5,285 nucleotides of DNA from Candidatus Woesearchaeota archaeon (GTDB lineage Archaea; Nanobdellota; Nanobdellia; SCGC-AAA011-G17; UBA489). The translations under genes were made by a program, and so were the position numbers. The stretch spans positions 1 to 5,285 of the forward strand of contig JABIPM010000052.1 of assembly GCA_018658955.1 (NCBI GenBank), in the 5' to 3' direction. Shown piece by piece: positions 4,240-5,285 of this stretch (its first letter is position 1; every line of letters begins with the position of its first letter). The notes under the pieces are model-generated. The model was not told the origin of the DNA. It did no database searches and saw only the letters and a program-made list of their open reading frames with translations.

Positions 4240-5285
4240 ACCTTGCATTGCAATGATATCTTTGGTAGTTAATTTCTTCTTTTGTTTTATTTTTTGCTCT
4301 ACATCCCTTACTCTTTCTTCAATTAGTTTTGCAGTATCTATGAAACTTTCTTGAAGATGTTTGATATCAGGAGTATGTGTTCTTCTTTGATTGTTGTTTC
4401 TTTTAGGTCTATGATGGTTTGATCTTTGGGGTCTGTGTTGTTTAATTGCCCTTGGAGCTATTTCTTTTAGTTTTGCACTTAATTCAGAATACTCTTTCTT
4501 TAAACCTATAAACTTCTTGAATGCAACTCTTTGTTGTTTCTTTAGTTTGTTAACTTTTTTAGAATTTTCAATATAATCTTTGAATTTATCCCTATTTATC
4601 TTTGTTAACTCTCTTAATTCTTTGTGATATTTGTCAGCTTCTTCTTTAGCTGCTGTTAACTCTTTTGAAATTTCATCCATTTGAGTCTTAAAATCTGTTA
4701 AATTTGGGGCTTCTGCTATTACTTTTCTTAAATCTTTAATCTGGCTCATAATTTTCTTTTCTTTGTTAATAGACAAGACTTCTGTTTCGATTGAATATTC
4801 TAATTTCTCTATTTTTTCTTTAATGTTTGCAGGATTAGTATTTCTTCCAAATTTTTCTTGGATTGTTCTTCTTTCTGCAACTAGTTCTTTTGATTTTTTT
4901 AAGTTTGTTAAGAATATTTTATTAAATTTATCTCTATTTGTCTTAATTTCTTTTTCTTTTTTCTTTTCAACATCTACTTCTGAACTATTTTCTTTTAATG
5001 TTTTGACTAGAGCTTTAATTTGAGTGTTTAATTCTTCTTTTTTATTGAACCATTGTTCTTTTTCTGTGTTTAAGGTGTTTAATTTATTTCTTAATTCTTC
5101 AACTTGCTTAGGATCTGATTTTGGTTTTACTTTAACTTCTTTAACTTCTTCTTTAGGAGCTTCTTCTTTAGGAGCTTCTTCTTTAGGAGCTTCTTCTTTA
5201 GGAGCTTCTTCTTTAGGAGCTTCTTCTTTAGGAGCTTCTTCTTTAGGAGCTTCTTCTTTAGGAGCTTCTTCTTTAGGAGCTTCTT
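4228..5285 (-). CDS. Coiled-coil protein of COG1340 type with (APKEE)n N-terminal repeat (5' truncated by window edge)
   Basis: The frame is open from the stop at 4228 to the right edge, giving at least 351 residues; no good start is seen. The N-terminal visible part is nine APKEE pentapeptides (5146-5280), a charged, probably extended linker. A long charged helical region follows, with leucine-containing heptads from VEELRNKLNTL onward. NRDKF occurs twice, 114 residues apart (4924-4938 and 4582-4596), suggesting an internal duplication. The segment IEKLEYSIETEVLSINKEKK and the end KKLTTKDIIAMQ resemble archaeal COG1340 coiled-coil proteins, often mislabelled phosphoserine phosphatase. Near the C-terminus a His/Arg/Asn-rich basic stretch (4357-4458: HRPQRSNHHRPKRNNNQRR) breaks the coil and could contact nucleic acid or ribosomes. 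There is no signal peptide or TM segment in view, so it is probably cytoplasmic. A TTG at 4776 gives a 182-residue frame, but this is inside the coil and is not a real start. Confidence 0.85.
   Translation of the reverse strand, partial: EAPKEEAPKEEAPKEEAPKEEAPKEEAPKEEAPKEEAPKEEAPKEEVKEVKVKPKSDPKQVEELRNKLNTLNTEKEQWFNKKEELNTQIKALVKTLKENSSEVDVEKKKEKEIKTNRDKFNKIFLTNLKKSKELVAERRTIQEKFGRNTNPANIKEKIEKLEYSIETEVLSINKEKKIMSQIKDLRKVIAEAPNLTDFKTQMDEISKELTAAKEEADKYHKELRELTKINRDKFKDYIENSKKVNKLKKQQRVAFKKFIGLKKEYSELSAKLKEIAPRAIKQHRPQRSNHHRPKRNNNQRRTHTPDIKHLQESFIDTAKLIEERVRDVEQKIKQKKKLTTKDIIAMQGSKE
4357..4458 (-). other. Basic His/Arg/Asn-rich segment within the coiled-coil protein
   Basis: This encodes APRAIKQHRPQRSNHHRP followed by KRNNNQRRTHTPDIKH. 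It is dense in Arg, Lys and His with almost no acidic residues, flanked on both sides by charged helices with mixed acid and base. It should be disordered and strongly positive, a typical feature of RNA- or ribosome-binding linkers. Function is inferred from composition only. Confidence 0.6.
5146..5285. repeat. Perfect 15-bp tandem repeat, 9 full copies plus partial, running off the window
   Basis: The unit TTCTTCTTTAGGAGC is repeated without a single change from 5146 to 5280, followed by TTCTT of the next copy. On the minus strand each unit encodes APKEE in the coiled-coil protein. Because the unit is 15 bp, gain or loss of copies keeps the frame and only alters linker length. Perfect identity even at synonymous positions points to recent expansion or homogenisation by slippage. 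The real copy number cannot be known from this window. Confidence 0.97.

Noticed and set aside
4763..5023. 86-residue plus-strand ORF rich in Phe/Leu/Ser
   Set aside because: Antisense shadow of the Lys/Glu-rich coiled-coil gene; such complements look falsely membrane-like.
4228..5285. Phosphoserine phosphatase, a label often attached to such proteins
   Set aside because: No HAD motifs (DxDxT and others) are present; the sequence is coiled coil and low complexity throughout.
5146..5285. CRISPR array
   Set aside because: Units are 15 bp and contiguous, with no spacers, and they encode APKEE in frame.
1..5285. Insertion sequence, integrase, toxin-antitoxin or phage genes
   Set aside because: No transposase or integrase motifs, no terminal inverted repeats with target duplications, and no toxin-antitoxin-like small gene pair were seen.

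Overview
The window looks like an AT-rich archaeal genome, most probably a DPANN lineage of the Pacearchaeota/Woesearchaeota kind. This is inferred from gene content (a short archaeosortase, a DUF835 signalling protein, a COG1340-type coiled-coil protein, an archaeal radical SAM family) and from promoter layout. Three genes have an A/T-rich TATA-like box about 22-31 nt upstream of the start codon and no Shine-Dalgarno sequence, the pattern of archaeal leaderless transcription. No rRNA or marker gene is present to fix the taxonomy. TAA, TAG and TGA are all used as stops.

Layout. (1) 2-1300, plus: a radical SAM protein with an N-terminal B12-binding-like region. It is cut by the left edge, and the apparent start at 20 is internal. 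(2) 1297-1839, minus: an unrecognised multi-pass membrane protein, convergent with the first gene and overlapping its end by 4 nt. (3) 1840-2072: a 233-nt gap holding a GC-rich hairpin, a 16-codon ORF with a perfect Shine-Dalgarno sequence, a palindromic TATA-like box and T-rich termination signals. (4) 2073-3641, minus: a two-TM sensor with HAMP, DUF835 and a C-terminal winged helix. This is a membrane-bound, apparently one-component transcription regulator. (5) 3642-3723: a compact divergent promoter region. (6) 3724-4239, plus: an archaeosortase with Cys, Arg and His at the expected places. (7) 4228-5285, minus: a long coiled-coil protein whose N-terminal part runs off the right edge inside a perfect (APKEE)n tandem repeat.

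How they may work together. The most interesting unit is the divergent pair 2073-3641 / 3724-4239. A membrane receptor that can probably bind DNA shares an 82-bp control region with a protein-sorting transpeptidase of the cell surface. A plausible but unproven reading is that the receptor senses an envelope cue and regulates archaeosortase and its own synthesis. The radical SAM, membrane and coiled-coil genes show no clear link to this pair.
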